The notes under the pieces are model-generated. The model was not told where the DNA came from, did not search any database, and saw nothing but the letters and a program-made list of their open reading frames with translations. The translations under genes and the position numbers were made by a program. From assembly GCF_019396385.1 (NCBI RefSeq), contig NZ_JAHKRN010000014.1, forward strand, positions 113,192-177,191: a DNA stretch of 64,000 nt. The letters run 5' to 3'. Positions 8,417 to 17,003 of the stretch are shown here, piece after piece; within the stretch, counting starts at the first letter, position 1, and each line of letters begins with the position of its first letter. This DNA is from Nonomuraea harbinensis (GTDB lineage Bacteria; Actinomycetota; Actinomycetes; Streptosporangiales; Streptosporangiaceae).

Positions 8417-10207
8417 ATGGCACAGACGTCCTCCAGCAGTGTCGACCTGATCGATGCCCAGGACCGTGACCCCAGTGGGCAGATCTCCCTGCGAGCGCTT
8501 CTGGCCGAACCTCTGCTGCGCGGCCGGGTCATCGCGGGCACGGCCGGGCTGAGCCGGAGCGCGTCCTGGTGCCTGCCGCTGTCCGAGCTGGGGGAGGCCG
8601 GGCCGGTGTCCTCGCCGGACCTCTCCGGCATGGTCGTCCACCTGCCCGCGGACGCGCTGGCCGAGCCGGACGAGGCGTGCGCGCTGGTCGCCGACCTCGC
8701 CCGCAGGGACGCCGTCGCGCTGCTGGTCTGGCCGTCTCCCGAGGGCCGCGTCCCGGACCTGACCAGGGCCGCGCGGGCGGCTGAAGAGGCGCGCATCCCG
8801 CTGCTCGTGCTGCCGGCGGAGGCCGACTACCGTGCGGTGAGCCGTCTGGTGGGGCAGAAGGCCCTGGCCCAGACCTCTCATGTGCTGGAGTACGGTTCGC
8901 GGGTGCACCGCACGCTGGCCGAGGTGCTGGCCAGGGGGTCGGGAATCCCGGCCATGGCGCGGGCGGTCGCCGGGCTCGCCCGCTGCCCGGTCCTGGTCAT
9001 GGACGCCGACGGCGAGACCCTCGTCTGCGCGGGCTTCGAGCCGGGCGCCGCCGGTCTGGCCGCCGAACCGGCCAGGATCGCCGACCTCATCGCCGAACGC
9101 CTGCCCGACCTGCGGGAGAGCGACGACTGCGCCCGGACGCTGACGGAGCTCAACCTGCGCGAAGGCGAGCTGGACGACCCGGTCCGCGTCCTGATCGCGC
9201 CCATCGTGGTGGGCGGCGACCTGTACGGCAGGCTGGTGCTCGTGGAGAACGTCTGGCCGCCGGACGCCCACGACCTGGCCCAGCACCGGGTCATCGCCGA
9301 GCACGGGGCCACCCTGACCGGCTCGGAGATGTTACGCCAGCGTTCGGTGCGGGCCGCCGAGGAGCAGGCCAGGGGCGACTTCGTCGAGTCGCTCGTGCAC
9401 GGCCGCTTCGCCGACCCGCACGAGCTGGAGGCCCGCGCCCGCCACCACGGCTTCGACCCGGAGGGCCGCTACGCGGTGCACGTGCTGACGGCGGGCGCCC
9501 TGCTGCCGGCCGGCCGGCGCGACCAGCGCCGGGCGGGGGCCGTGACCCGCATGGTCCAGGTGGTCGAGCCCTCGGACACCCAGCGGACGCTGGCCGCCGC
9601 GATCGGCCCCTTCATCGTGGTCATCCGGCAGGTCACCGGGGACGCGCTGGCCGGGCAGGCGTCCGTGGCGCAGTTCGCCGGGCAGCTGCACCGGGCACTC
9701 CGCCCTCACCTGGGGGACGACCTGCGGCTGACCCACGGGCGCGCGGGCCGGGGCGCGGCGGGGGTGGCGGCCAGCTACTACGAGGCGCGGGTGGCGATGG
9801 GGCTGGCCCGGCACACCGGCGCCGCCCCCGTGTGCGGGTACGACGACCTGCGCGTCCACGCCGCGCTGAAGGACGTGGCGGCCAGCGTCGAGGGGCGGGC
9901 GTTCGCCAGGGAGATCCTGGACGCGCTGCGCCGCGTGCACAGCCAGACCGGCGACCTGGAGCAGGTGGTGCTCGCCTACATCAGGTCCGCGGGCAACCTG
10001 AACGCCGCCGCCCGGACGCTGAAGCTGCACCGCAACACCATGCTGTACAAACTGGACCGGGCCTCCAGGGCGCTGCGGATGGACATCCGGTCGGCCGACG
10101 CCCAGTTCATGGTCTGGCTCGCGCACCACATCGACACTCTCGCGGCGGTCACCGGCGCGCTCTCCGACGAGTTGTCCCCGCCCGTCGACTCCGTCGAGGC
10201 CCCCTGA
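8417..10207 (+). CDS. PucR-family transcriptional regulator
   Basis: A 596-residue regulator with the PucR/CdaR layout: an N-terminal PucR-type sensing domain (about residues 20-150, with LPLSELG and VVHLPADAL), a middle GAF-like/GGDEF-like region, and a C-terminal PucR helix-turn-helix (about residues 515-575: YIRSAGNLNAAARTLKLHRN, then TMLYKLDRAS). Such proteins activate purine, amino-acid or aromatic catabolic genes on sensing a metabolite. It is convergent with, and only 4 bp from, the Rieske gene set, and divergent from the GlcG-like gene. It is therefore the best candidate regulator of the oxygenase locus that follows. Confidence 0.88.
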   Translation: MAQTSSSSVDLIDAQDRDPSGQISLRALLAEPLLRGRVIAGTAGLSRSASWCLPLSELGEAGPVSSPDLSGMVVHLPADALAEPDEACALVADLARRDAVALLVWPSPEGRVPDLTRAARAAEEARIPLLVLPAEADYRAVSRLVGQKALAQTSHVLEYGSRVHRTLAEVLARGSGIPAMARAVAGLARCPVLVMDADGETLVCAGFEPGAAGLAAEPARIADLIAERLPDLRESDDCARTLTELNLREGELDDPVRVLIAPIVVGGDLYGRLVLVENVWPPDAHDLAQHRVIAEHGATLTGSEMLRQRSVRAAEEQARGDFVESLVHGRFADPHELEARARHHGFDPEGRYAVHVLTAGALLPAGRRDQRRAGAVTRMVQVVEPSDTQRTLAAAIGPFIVVIRQVTGDALAGQASVAQFAGQLHRALRPHLGDDLRLTHGRAGRGAAGVAASYYEARVAMGLARHTGAAPVCGYDDLRVHAALKDVAASVEGRAFAREILDALRRVHSQTGDLEQVVLAYIRSAGNLNAAARTLKLHRNTMLYKLDRASRALRMDIRSADAQFMVWLAHHIDTLAAVTGALSDELSPPVDSVEAP

Positions 10208-10211
10208 CGGC

Positions 10212-10574
10212 TCAGCCCTGGGCGGCCTGCCGCCGGCGCCTGGGCCCGTCCTGCTCCTTGGCGTCGTCGGGAAGCAGCACGAAGATCTCGCCGTTCTCCT
10301 CGCGCACCGGATACACCCTGATGGGACGCGTCGCGGGCGGCAGGATCGGCTCGCCTGACTCGTAGTCGAAGACGCTGCCGTGGCAGGAGCAGAGCAGCCC
10401 CTCCTCGGTGGCCCGGCCGGAGGAGAGCAGGCAGTCCAGGTGGGTGCAGTAGTTGGACATGGCGTGGACCCGGCCGTCCCAGCGCGCCACGGCGACCTCC
10501 ACCTCGTCCACGAAGAATCTGCGTACGAGCCCGTCGGGCACCTGCCCGGACCGTGCGACACGGCGGTATTCCAT
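10212..10574 (-). CDS. Rieske [2Fe-2S] ferredoxin
   Basis: A 120-residue Rieske-type electron carrier. The cluster ligands are CTH in NYCTHLDCLL and CSCH in LLCSCHGSVFDYESGE, giving C-x-H...C-x-x-H. The position of the second pair, about 20 residues later, is normal for Rieske ferredoxins of oxygenase systems. The basic tail (PRRRRQ) is unusual but not diagnostic. It lies 9 bp downstream of the ferredoxin reductase gene, so the reductase probably passes electrons to it. It is one of two Rieske proteins in this operon; the second is at 11789-12133. The likely acceptor is the diiron oxygenase at 12130-12846. Confidence 0.9.
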   Translation of the reverse strand: MEYRRVARSGQVPDGLVRRFFVDEVEVAVARWDGRVHAMSNYCTHLDCLLSSGRATEEGLLCSCHGSVFDYESGEPILPPATRPIRVYPVREENGEIFVLLPDDAKEQDGPRRRRQAAQG

Positions 10575-10583
10575 GGTCTCTCC

Positions 10584-11792
10584 TCAGAGCAGGTCGATCA
10601 GGTCGGTGTCCTCGTCGCGGAGCGCGGCGGGGTCGGGTGCGGCCCCGGCCGCCATGAGCTGCCGGGCCGCGGACACCTCGGCGCCCCGGTCCATCCCGAA
10701 GGCGGCCTTGAGCACACCCTTGCGCAGGTAGAAGGCGACGAAGTCGAACTCCTCGGCCGAGCCGCGCACGACCAGCTCGTCCCAGCCCTCGGCGTGTCCC
10801 GCGTACTGCAGGTCGCGGCCGAACTGCTCCGACCAGAACCAGTGCGGGGTCGTGTACGGGACGTCGCGGCCGAGGATGTTCCTGGCCGCCGCGGCGCCCT
10901 GGCCGCTGGCGTTGTCGAAGTGCTCCACCCGCACCGGCCTGCCGGCCAGGGGATGGAAGGCGCGGGCGACGTCGCCGGCGGCGTAGACGCCCGGCACGTT
11001 CGTCCGGCAGTACTCGTCGGTCAGGACCCCGTCGTCCAGGTCGATGCCCGAGCCGGCGAGCGGTTCGACGTTGGGCACCATGCCGACGCCCACCACCACC
11101 ACGTCGCCCTCGACGATCCGGCCGGCGCTGGTCCGCACGGCGGCGACGTCCGGCGTCTCGGCGTACTCCACGACGCTCTCCCCGGTGCGCAGCGTCACCC
11201 CGCCCGCGCGGAGCAGCGCGGCGCACACGGCGCCCATCTCCTCGCCGAGCACCTGCCCGAGCGGGTGGTCCAGGCGCTCGATCACGGTCACCGCCGCGCC
11301 CCTGGCCCGCGCCGTGGAGGCCACCTCGGAGCCGATGAACCCGGCTCCGACCACCACGACGCGGGCCCCGGGCCGCAGGTCGGCGCGGAGCCGGTCGGCG
11401 TCGGCCACGGTGCGCAGGTACCGTACCCGGTCGCCGGCCACCCCCGGCAGCGCGCGCGGCCGCCCCCCGGTGGCGATCAGCAGCGCGTCGGCCGCGGCCG
11501 TGGAGCCGTCGGCGAGCTCCACGGCGCGGTCCGCGCCGCGCACGGCGGTCACCGCGGTGCCCAGCAGCAGCTCCACCTCGTTGGCCGCGCACCATCCCGC
11601 GGTCAGCAGGTCCAGCCCTGCCCGGTCCTCCTCGCCCGCCAGGTACTCCTTCGACAGCGGCGGGCGCTGGTAGGGCGGTTCCGGCTCGGCGCCGACGAGC
11701 GTGACACGGCCATCGAAGCCCAGCCGCCGCAGCGTCCGGGCCGCCACGGCGGCCGTCTGCCCGGCCCCGGCCACCAGCACCGACCGGATCAT
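10584..11792 (-). CDS. FAD-dependent ferredoxin reductase
   Basis: A 402-residue pyridine-nucleotide-disulphide-type flavoprotein, like reductases of Rieske and P450 oxygenase systems. It shows the FAD site AGAGQTAAVAARTLRRLGF at residues 6-24, the PPYQRPPLSKEYL motif, the NAD(P)H site VVGAGFIGSEVA near residue 150, and the second FAD motif VYAAGDVARAF. It should transfer electrons from NAD(P)H to the adjacent Rieske ferredoxins. The start ATG at 11792 overlaps the stop of the upstream Rieske gene as ATGA, indicating translational coupling; the frame is open further upstream but that stretch has no family similarity. Confidence 0.92.
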   Translation of the reverse strand: MIRSVLVAGAGQTAAVAARTLRRLGFDGRVTLVGAEPEPPYQRPPLSKEYLAGEEDRAGLDLLTAGWCAANEVELLLGTAVTAVRGADRAVELADGSTAAADALLIATGGRPRALPGVAGDRVRYLRTVADADRLRADLRPGARVVVVGAGFIGSEVASTARARGAAVTVIERLDHPLGQVLGEEMGAVCAALLRAGGVTLRTGESVVEYAETPDVAAVRTSAGRIVEGDVVVVGVGMVPNVEPLAGSGIDLDDGVLTDEYCRTNVPGVYAAGDVARAFHPLAGRPVRVEHFDNASGQGAAAARNILGRDVPYTTPHWFWSEQFGRDLQYAGHAEGWDELVVRGSAEEFDFVAFYLRKGVLKAAFGMDRGAEVSAARQLMAAGAAPDPAALRDEDTDLIDLL

Positions 11793-12133
11793 CGGCTCTC
11801 CTCCGGCGTCAGCGCCCGCGGCCGCGGGTCCACGTAGACCACGCCGTCGTCGACCCGTACGGCGTGCACCGGCTGGCACCGGTCCTGCCCGTCGGCCTCA
11901 CCGGTGCGCGGGTCGAAAGACCACTGGTGGCCCGGGCAGATCACCCTGCCGTGCAGCAGCGTGCCCTTGCTGAGCGAACGCCGCTTGTGCACGCAGGTGT
12001 CGGCCAGCGCGTACACCTCGCCGTCCACCAGGAAGAGCGCGATCGGCTCGGCGCCCACCGTGACCAGCTTGCGGTTGCGCCGCTCCAGCTCGCGGAGCGA
12101 GGCGACCTCCACCCACTCGGCCGGCGTGCTCAC
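11789..12133 (-). CDS. Rieske (2Fe-2S) domain protein
   Basis: A 114-residue small Rieske protein of the nitrite-reductase-small-subunit/ferredoxin kind. The ligands are CVH in DTCVHKRRSLSKG and CPGH in ICPGHQWSFDPRTG. It starts at GTG 12133, overlapping the oxygenase stop as GTGA, and ends overlapping the reductase start as ATGA, so the three genes are tightly coupled. It is shorter and more acidic at the C-terminus than the other Rieske protein of the set. Having two different Rieske carriers next to one reductase suggests two electron-transfer steps or two oxygenase partners, but only one oxygenase is visible here. Confidence 0.88.
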   Translation of the reverse strand: MSTPAEWVEVASLRELERRNRKLVTVGAEPIALFLVDGEVYALADTCVHKRRSLSKGTLLHGRVICPGHQWSFDPRTGEADGQDRCQPVHAVRVDDGVVYVDPRPRALTPEESR

Positions 12134-12846
12134 TCCGCGGCCACGAGGTCCGGCCGGACGTAGTGGTCGTACAGGCCCTGCGTGTACGAGTAGCGCATCT
12201 CGGCGCCCCACCGGCACATCCGCAGGCACCGCTGCTGCAGCTCCGGCGTGTCGGCGTGGTCGAGCACGATCTGGTAGCCGCGCTCGCCGTGCACCTCGTC
12301 GGAGGTGATGTGCAGGTCGAAGAACTCGATCTCGTCCTCGCTGAAGCCGTAGACCTCGCGCAGGGGGACGATCTGCTTGCGGTAGATGTTCGGCACCTGC
12401 GACTCCAGGCCGACGACCAGCGCGGCGGTGGCCACCACGAAGTGCTCGCGCATGGCGACCGCGTAGCACCACGACTGCAGGCCGCGGGTGATCGGGTTCG
12501 CGTTGTCCGGGTCCTCCACCCGCTCCCGGGTGGTGCCGCACGCCTCCGCGAACTTGATGAGCAGATCGGTGTGCCGGATGTCGGCCAGCTCCTCCTCGTA
12601 CATGTTCTGCAGGGTGAAGTCCTTGGCGCCGGTGTACTGGTCGGGGGTGTTGGCGTAGACGTAGGCGAGGTAGTCGGCGAACGGGCCGACATAGTGGTAG
12701 TGGTTCTCGGCCCAGCGGGCGAAATGCTCCCGCTTGAGCTTGCCCTCCGCCCAGGCGACGCTGAAGTTCGCTTTCGAGGCCTGCCGGCCCTTGATCGCGT
12801 TCTCCAGGGCCGAGCGGAAATCATCCCGCGACAGCAGTTCCGGCAT
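12130..12846 (-). CDS. Haem-oxygenase-like diiron oxygenase (CADD/PqqC-like fold)
   Basis: A 238-residue protein of the iron-containing redox enzyme/PqqC-TenA superfamily. Candidate metal ligands are Glu85 and His92 (EEELADIRH, spacing 7), Glu148 (GLESQ), and His179-Asp183-His186 (HITSDEVH). The H-x3-D-x2-H spacing matches the haem-oxygenase-like diiron oxidases such as CADD. This suggests O2 activation at a two-metal site rather than PQQ ring closure. The ATG at 12846 has a good GGGAGA ribosome binding site. It is translationally coupled to a Rieske gene and a ferredoxin reductase, which could supply electrons. The substrate is unknown; no other pqq genes are nearby, which argues against a PqqC role. 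Confidence 0.8.
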   Translation of the reverse strand: MPELLSRDDFRSALENAIKGRQASKANFSVAWAEGKLKREHFARWAENHYHYVGPFADYLAYVYANTPDQYTGAKDFTLQNMYEEELADIRHTDLLIKFAEACGTTRERVEDPDNANPITRGLQSWCYAVAMREHFVVATAALVVGLESQVPNIYRKQIVPLREVYGFSEDEIEFFDLHITSDEVHGERGYQIVLDHADTPELQQRCLRMCRWGAEMRYSYTQGLYDHYVRPDLVAAE

Positions 12847-12963
12847 TTCCGGTCTCCCTTTCCCCGAGACGGCTTTTCTCGTCTCACAGTAGGAATTTCG
12901 TGGTTCGTTTCGTACGGTCAACCGGCACAGGGAACCGCCGATTTCGTGTGCACGTTGCACGGC

Positions 12964-14421
12964 TCATTCGAGCGCGGACAGATAAACACTTTTCTCCTGT
13001 GTGTAGAAGAGCATCATCGTGGGCCCGGCCTGCTCCTTGAAGGTCTGCGTCCCGGACTCCTTGAGCCCGCCGAAGGGCACGTTCATCGCCATGCCGGTGG
13101 TCGGCTGGTTGACCTTCACCAGCCCGGTACGGCTGCGCCTGGCGAAGTCCAGGGCCCGGCCGAGATCCCGGGTGACGATGCCGGAGGCCAGGCCGTACTC
13201 GGTGGCGTCGGCCAGCGCGAGGGCCTCTTCGAAGTCGGCGGCCCGCTGGAACGCCAGGACCGGCCCGAAGATCTCCTCGCGGGCCAGCCGCATGTCCGGC
13301 CGCACCCCCGCGAACACCGCCGGGGACACGAAGAACCCGCGCTCCAGGCCGTCACCGGTGAGCCTGCGGCCCCCGGTGACGAGCTCCGCGCCCTCCTCCT
13401 GGCCGGCGCGCACGTGGTCGAGCACCTTGGCGAGCTGGAAGTCCGCGGCGAGCGGGCCCATGTCCACGCCCGGCGCCCGGCCGTCGCCGACGGTGCGTTC
13501 CCCGGCCAGCTTCGCCACCCGCTCCAGCAGCGGCTCGTACACCTCGCCGAGCGCGATCACCAGGCTGGTGCCGGTGCACGCCTGGCCGCTGAGCCCGAAC
13601 GCCCCGGTCGCGATGATCTGAGCGGCCCGGTCGAGATCCGCGTCGGGCAGCACGACCACCGGGTTCTTGCCGCCCATCTCCAGCTGGACCCGGCGGGACG
13701 GGCCGGCGGCGGCGTGCACGGCGCGGCCGGTCGCGGTGGATCCGGTGAACGTCACCGCTCCCACCCTGGGGTCGCCGGCCAGCGCCGCGCCCGGCTCGGG
13801 GCCGCCGTGCACCAGCGCCAGTGCGCGCGCCGGCAGCCCGGCCGCGAGCAGCGCCTCCACCAGCCGCTGCGCCGTCAGCGGGGTGAGCGGCGAGGGCTTG
13901 AACACCACGCCGTTCCCTGCGGCGAGCGCGGGACCGAGCTTCCTGGACGGGATGTTGAGCGGGAAGTTCCACGGCGTGATCGCGCCGACCACGCCGACCG
14001 GCTCCCGCCAGGTGTAGACCAGGGCGCTGCCGGGGGCGGCGTAGGTCTGACCGCTCATCCGCACCGCCTCGGCGGCGTGGAAGCGCAGGTTCATCGGCGT
14101 CCGGCGGGTCTCCACCGACGCCTCGGCCAGCGTCTTGCCCTCTTCCCGTACGATCTCCGCGGCCAGTTCGGCGGCCCGGGCCTCCAGCAGGTCGGCGGCC
14201 TTCTCCAGGACCCTCGCCCGGGTCTCGGCCGGCGTGGCGGCCCACTCCGCCGCGCCCCCGGCCACCGCCGCCACGGCGGCGTCCACGTCGGCGGCGGAAG
14301 AGTCGGGGAACGCGCCCACCACGTCGTCGACGTCCGCCGGGTTGCGGCGGGTGAACGTCTCACCCGAAAGCGCGGGCACCCACCGGCCCCCGATCAGGTT
14401 GCGACCCTCGTACGCGCTCAC
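12964..14421 (-). CDS. NAD(P)+-dependent aldehyde dehydrogenase
   Basis: A 485-residue aldehyde dehydrogenase of normal length. It has the cofactor segment PWNFPLNIPSRKLGPALAAG, the FTGSTATGR loop, the general-base Glu in LEMGGKNP and the catalytic Cys282 in SGQACTGTS. The C-terminal PFGGLKESG motif is also intact. It would oxidise a catabolic aldehyde to the acid in the cytosol. The GTG start at 14421 overlaps the stop of the RidA gene as GTGA, so the two are coupled. A 117-bp gap separates it from the diiron oxygenase gene downstream, which may hold a secondary promoter. The specific aldehyde cannot be told from sequence. Confidence 0.92.
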   Translation of the reverse strand: MSAYEGRNLIGGRWVPALSGETFTRRNPADVDDVVGAFPDSSAADVDAAVAAVAGGAAEWAATPAETRARVLEKAADLLEARAAELAAEIVREEGKTLAEASVETRRTPMNLRFHAAEAVRMSGQTYAAPGSALVYTWREPVGVVGAITPWNFPLNIPSRKLGPALAAGNGVVFKPSPLTPLTAQRLVEALLAAGLPARALALVHGGPEPGAALAGDPRVGAVTFTGSTATGRAVHAAAGPSRRVQLEMGGKNPVVVLPDADLDRAAQIIATGAFGLSGQACTGTSLVIALGEVYEPLLERVAKLAGERTVGDGRAPGVDMGPLAADFQLAKVLDHVRAGQEEGAELVTGGRRLTGDGLERGFFVSPAVFAGVRPDMRLAREEIFGPVLAFQRAADFEEALALADATEYGLASGIVTRDLGRALDFARRSRTGLVKVNQPTTGMAMNVPFGGLKESGTQTFKEQAGPTMMLFYTQEKSVYLSALE

Positions 14422-15110
14422 CGGCGCACCCCCTCGGGCACACGCCGGGAAAGCGCGTCGGGTGTGGCGTTTTGCGGGATGAGGGCGGTGGGTGCGGTGT
14501 CTTGCGCGGTGGAGGTGTCGGGTGCGGCGTCTCGCGGGATCGGGGCGGCGGGTGCGGTGTCCTCCGTGATGGGGATGTCGGGTGCGGCGTTGTGCGTGGT
14601 CGGGGGGTGTTGGGCTGCTGCGGTCAGTTCGATCTCCACGGGGGCGCCGCCTGGCAGGGCCCGTACGCCTACCGCTGTGCGGGCGGGGGTGCCGAGCGCC
14701 GGTGCCGTACGGGCCAGCGCGGCGGACGCGCCGTCCGCCACCGCCGACAGCTCCGTGAACCCGTCCACGCAGGCGATGAAGACGCTCAGCCGGAGCAGCC
14801 CGCGCAGCCGGTCGAGCCCGCCCGCCGCGTCCGCCACCGCGGCCAGGGCGTTGCGCGCGGCCAGCCCGGCCGCCTCGGCGGCCGCGGCCGTATCGACCTC
14901 GCCGCCGACCAGGCCGGTCACGGTGAGCGTGCCGTCGCGCCTGGGCGTCATCCCGGCGCTCACCACCAGCGCCGAGCAGGGCACGTACCCGCGTCCCAGA
15001 CACAGCGGGTGCGGCTGGCTCACCGCGGCAGCGTAGGCCCCGCGCGGGCACGGCACCTCGGGAAGCCCTTCCGGGACCGCTCCGCCCGTACTCATGTCGG
15101 TCTCAGACAC
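14418..15110 (-). CDS. RidA/YjgF-family protein with repeat tail
   Basis: A 230-residue protein. Residues about 20-160 form the RidA/YER057c/UK114 domain, with SALVVSAGMTP, TAAAAEAAGLAARNALAAV and the conserved arginine in TPARTAVGV that binds the carboxylate of imines. RidA enzymes hydrolyse reactive enamines/imines produced during amino-acid or amine breakdown. The last 60 or so residues are a Pro/Ala/Asp/Thr tail made of about 20-residue repeats, absent from ordinary RidA proteins. The start is GTG 15110, with GGAG about 9 bp ahead, overlapping the gamma-glutamyltransferase stop by 8 bp. The context suggests it detoxifies an imine intermediate between the oxygenase and the aldehyde dehydrogenase. 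Confidence 0.82.
   Translation of the reverse strand: MSETDMSTGGAVPEGLPEVPCPRGAYAAAVSQPHPLCLGRGYVPCSALVVSAGMTPRRDGTLTVTGLVGGEVDTAAAAEAAGLAARNALAAVADAAGGLDRLRGLLRLSVFIACVDGFTELSAVADGASAALARTAPALGTPARTAVGVRALPGGAPVEIELTAAAQHPPTTHNAAPDIPITEDTAPAAPIPRDAAPDTSTAQDTAPTALIPQNATPDALSRRVPEGVRR
14456..14598 (-). repeat. In-frame tandem repeat in the RidA gene tail
   Basis: Two full and one partial copies of a roughly 60-bp unit encode successive 20-residue blocks that begin NAAPD, DAAPD and NATPD and contain a DTAP half-repeat. The copies differ by several substitutions and stay in frame. They make up the C-terminal extension of the RidA protein and look like slippage-driven growth of a disordered tail. 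Confidence 0.7.
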
Positions 15111-16728
15111 CGAGAGCCACTCCGTCCTGTCGCGGATCCGCCGCGCCGAGCAGCGCGCCGGACTCCTCGTCGATCGAGATCACCAGGGCGCTGCCGCCCG
15201 CCCCCCACGCGCCCTGCGTCCGGACCTCGTGCCCCAGCCCGGCGAGCCGGGCCAGCGTCCGCCGCCCCAGCCGGGTCTCGCACCGCAGCTCGTACGGGCT
15301 GCCCAGGGTGTCGGCGTCGCTGCCGGGATGCACGGTGAACCGGGGGGCGCCCACCGCCCGCGCGGGGTTCGCCCCGTGGTCGAGGAGGTGTGACAGCAGT
15401 TGCGTGTTCCACTGCACCTGGCCGTCGCCGCCGGGCGTGTTCCCCGCGTGCCGCAGCCGCCCCGCGTCGTCGGTGACCAGCCAGGCGTTCAGCGTGTGCA
15501 GCGGGCGGCGGCGGGGGGCCACCTCGTTGGGGTGCCCGTCCCGGAGGTACGCCCCCCGGCCCAGCCGGTTGTTCAGCACCACGCCGGTGCCGGGCACCGT
15601 GACCCGGGCGCCGAACGTGAAGGCGAGCGAGTGGATCAGGCTCACCGCGCGCCCGTCGCCGTCCACGGCCACCACCGAGGTGGTGTCGCCCGCCGCCGGC
15701 ACCGGCGGGGCAACCGGGGCGGGCAGCCGCCCGGCGGCGAGCAGCGACCGGCGGGCGGCGATCTCCCGAGGCGTCAGCAGCTCCCGCCACGCGTCGTCGC
15801 CGTCGCCGCAGCGGGCCAGCCGGTCGGCGAACGCGAACCGCGCCGCGCCCGCCGCCCAGTGCACCGCCTCGGCCGACAGCCAGGGCAGCTCCGCCAGCGT
15901 GCCGTCGCAGATCCCCGCCTGCTGGAGCACCATCCATCCGGGGGAGGGCGGCGGGGTCTGGTGGACGTCCATGCCCCGGTAGCGCCCGGTCAGGGCCGGG
16001 CCCGGCACGACCTTCCCCGTCTCGGCCCACTCCATCCCGGAGAACGGCGCGCCGGCGGCGGCCAGCGCGGACACGGCCCGCTCCGCCAGCTCTCCCGTGT
16101 AGAGGTCACCGGGGTCGCCGGCGAGGCGGCGCAGCGTGGCGGCCAGCTCCGCCTGGACGATCGGGGCGCCCACGGCCGGCACGGCGCCGCCGGGCAGGAA
16201 CACCGCCGTGGTCCCGGGATCGGCGGCCAGGGCGTCACGGTGTTCCAGGATGTCGGCCCTGGTCTTGGCGGTGCAGCGCAGCCCGCCCTGCGCGGCGGCG
16301 ATCGCGGGGGCCCAGAGCTCGGCCAGGCTCCGGGTGGCGCCGGCGCCGTGCAGCGCGGCCAGAGCCGCCATCGCGCCGGGCGCGGCCACCGCCAGCGGCC
16401 CCTCCATGGGGATGGCGGTCAGCCCGCGCGCCCGGTAGAAGTCCGCGGCGCCCCCGTCGGGACCGTATCCGCTGCCGGAGAAGGAGACCACCGCGCCGTC
16501 CGGGCGCCGCAGCAGGGCGAAGGCGTCCCCGCCCACGCCGCACTGACCCGGCAGCGCCAGCCAGCTCATCGCGGCCATCGCGAGGACCGCGTCCACGGCG
16601 TTGCCGCCGTCCTGGAGCACGCGCACCCCGCTGAGGCTGACGGCGGGATGGCTGGAGGCCACCATCCCTCCTGCCGACACCGCCGGTCCCCGTGGAGGGT
16701 CCTGCCAGTCCTGTCGTTCTGAACGCAC
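15103..16728 (-). CDS. Gamma-glutamyltransferase-family Ntn hydrolase
   Basis: A 541-residue member of the gamma-glutamyltranspeptidase family, near the usual length. Near the N-terminus it has AGGMVASSHPAVS, GGNAVDAVLAMAAM and CGVGGDAFAL. The autoprocessing and nucleophile residue is Thr349 in GDTTSVVAVD, and NTPGGDGQVQWN follows in the small subunit. The family self-cleaves before this Thr and then hydrolyses or transfers acyl groups, classically from gamma-glutamyl compounds. No clear signal peptide is seen, so a cytosolic catabolic role is likely. The GTG at 16728 is the best start because homology begins just after it; ATGs further upstream would add a non-coding-like stretch. It heads the minus-strand operon with RidA and aldehyde dehydrogenase. 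Confidence 0.85.
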   Translation of the reverse strand: MRSERQDWQDPPRGPAVSAGGMVASSHPAVSLSGVRVLQDGGNAVDAVLAMAAMSWLALPGQCGVGGDAFALLRRPDGAVVSFSGSGYGPDGGAADFYRARGLTAIPMEGPLAVAAPGAMAALAALHGAGATRSLAELWAPAIAAAQGGLRCTAKTRADILEHRDALAADPGTTAVFLPGGAVPAVGAPIVQAELAATLRRLAGDPGDLYTGELAERAVSALAAAGAPFSGMEWAETGKVVPGPALTGRYRGMDVHQTPPPSPGWMVLQQAGICDGTLAELPWLSAEAVHWAAGAARFAFADRLARCGDGDDAWRELLTPREIAARRSLLAAGRLPAPVAPPVPAAGDTTSVVAVDGDGRAVSLIHSLAFTFGARVTVPGTGVVLNNRLGRGAYLRDGHPNEVAPRRRPLHTLNAWLVTDDAGRLRHAGNTPGGDGQVQWNTQLLSHLLDHGANPARAVGAPRFTVHPGSDADTLGSPYELRCETRLGRRTLARLAGLGHEVRTQGAWGAGGSALVISIDEESGALLGAADPRQDGVALGV

Positions 16729-17003
16729 GAACCACAGTGTCTGCCTGTCCGCAATGTCCGGATATGGAGGAAGTGTTGGATTCGGCGTGCGGAACTTGGG
16801 CGTCCTGCACATCCAGGGAAGCGACCCCCGGCGCGGCGACGCGGGCGTGAGCCGGTTCCGGGCTGCCGTCGCATCGGCACGCTGCACAAACAGCCGGGCG
16901 CTTAATGTGCAGTTTCCTCATTGTTCGCCTCGGGCCGACCCAGGACATTCTGTGCAACAGTTCGCAGCTTTGGTACGCCATGCCGTACCGAAAGGGAGGT
17001 GCC
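16729..17003. other. Divergent intergenic region between GGT-family and permease genes
   Basis: This 275-bp gap carries the divergent promoters of the minus-strand catabolic operon and the permease gene. It is less GC-rich in places (16740-16785, 16900-16980). No -35/-10 pair could be assigned with confidence. An inverted repeat at 16972-16989 is listed separately. Confidence 0.4.
16972..16989. promoter_or_regulatory. Inverted repeat GGTACG-N6-CGTACC before the permease gene
   Basis: A perfect 6-6-6 inverted repeat ends two bases before an AAAGGGAGG ribosome binding site, with CTTT/GAAAG flanks that extend it imperfectly. It could be an operator, perhaps for the PucR protein, or an mRNA hairpin limiting translation. 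Only one copy was seen. Confidence 0.4.

Noticed and set aside
12130..12846. PqqC, pyrroloquinoline-quinone synthase
   Set aside because: No other pqq genes are present, and the diiron-type ligand spacing and Rieske partners point to a haem-oxygenase-like diiron oxidase.
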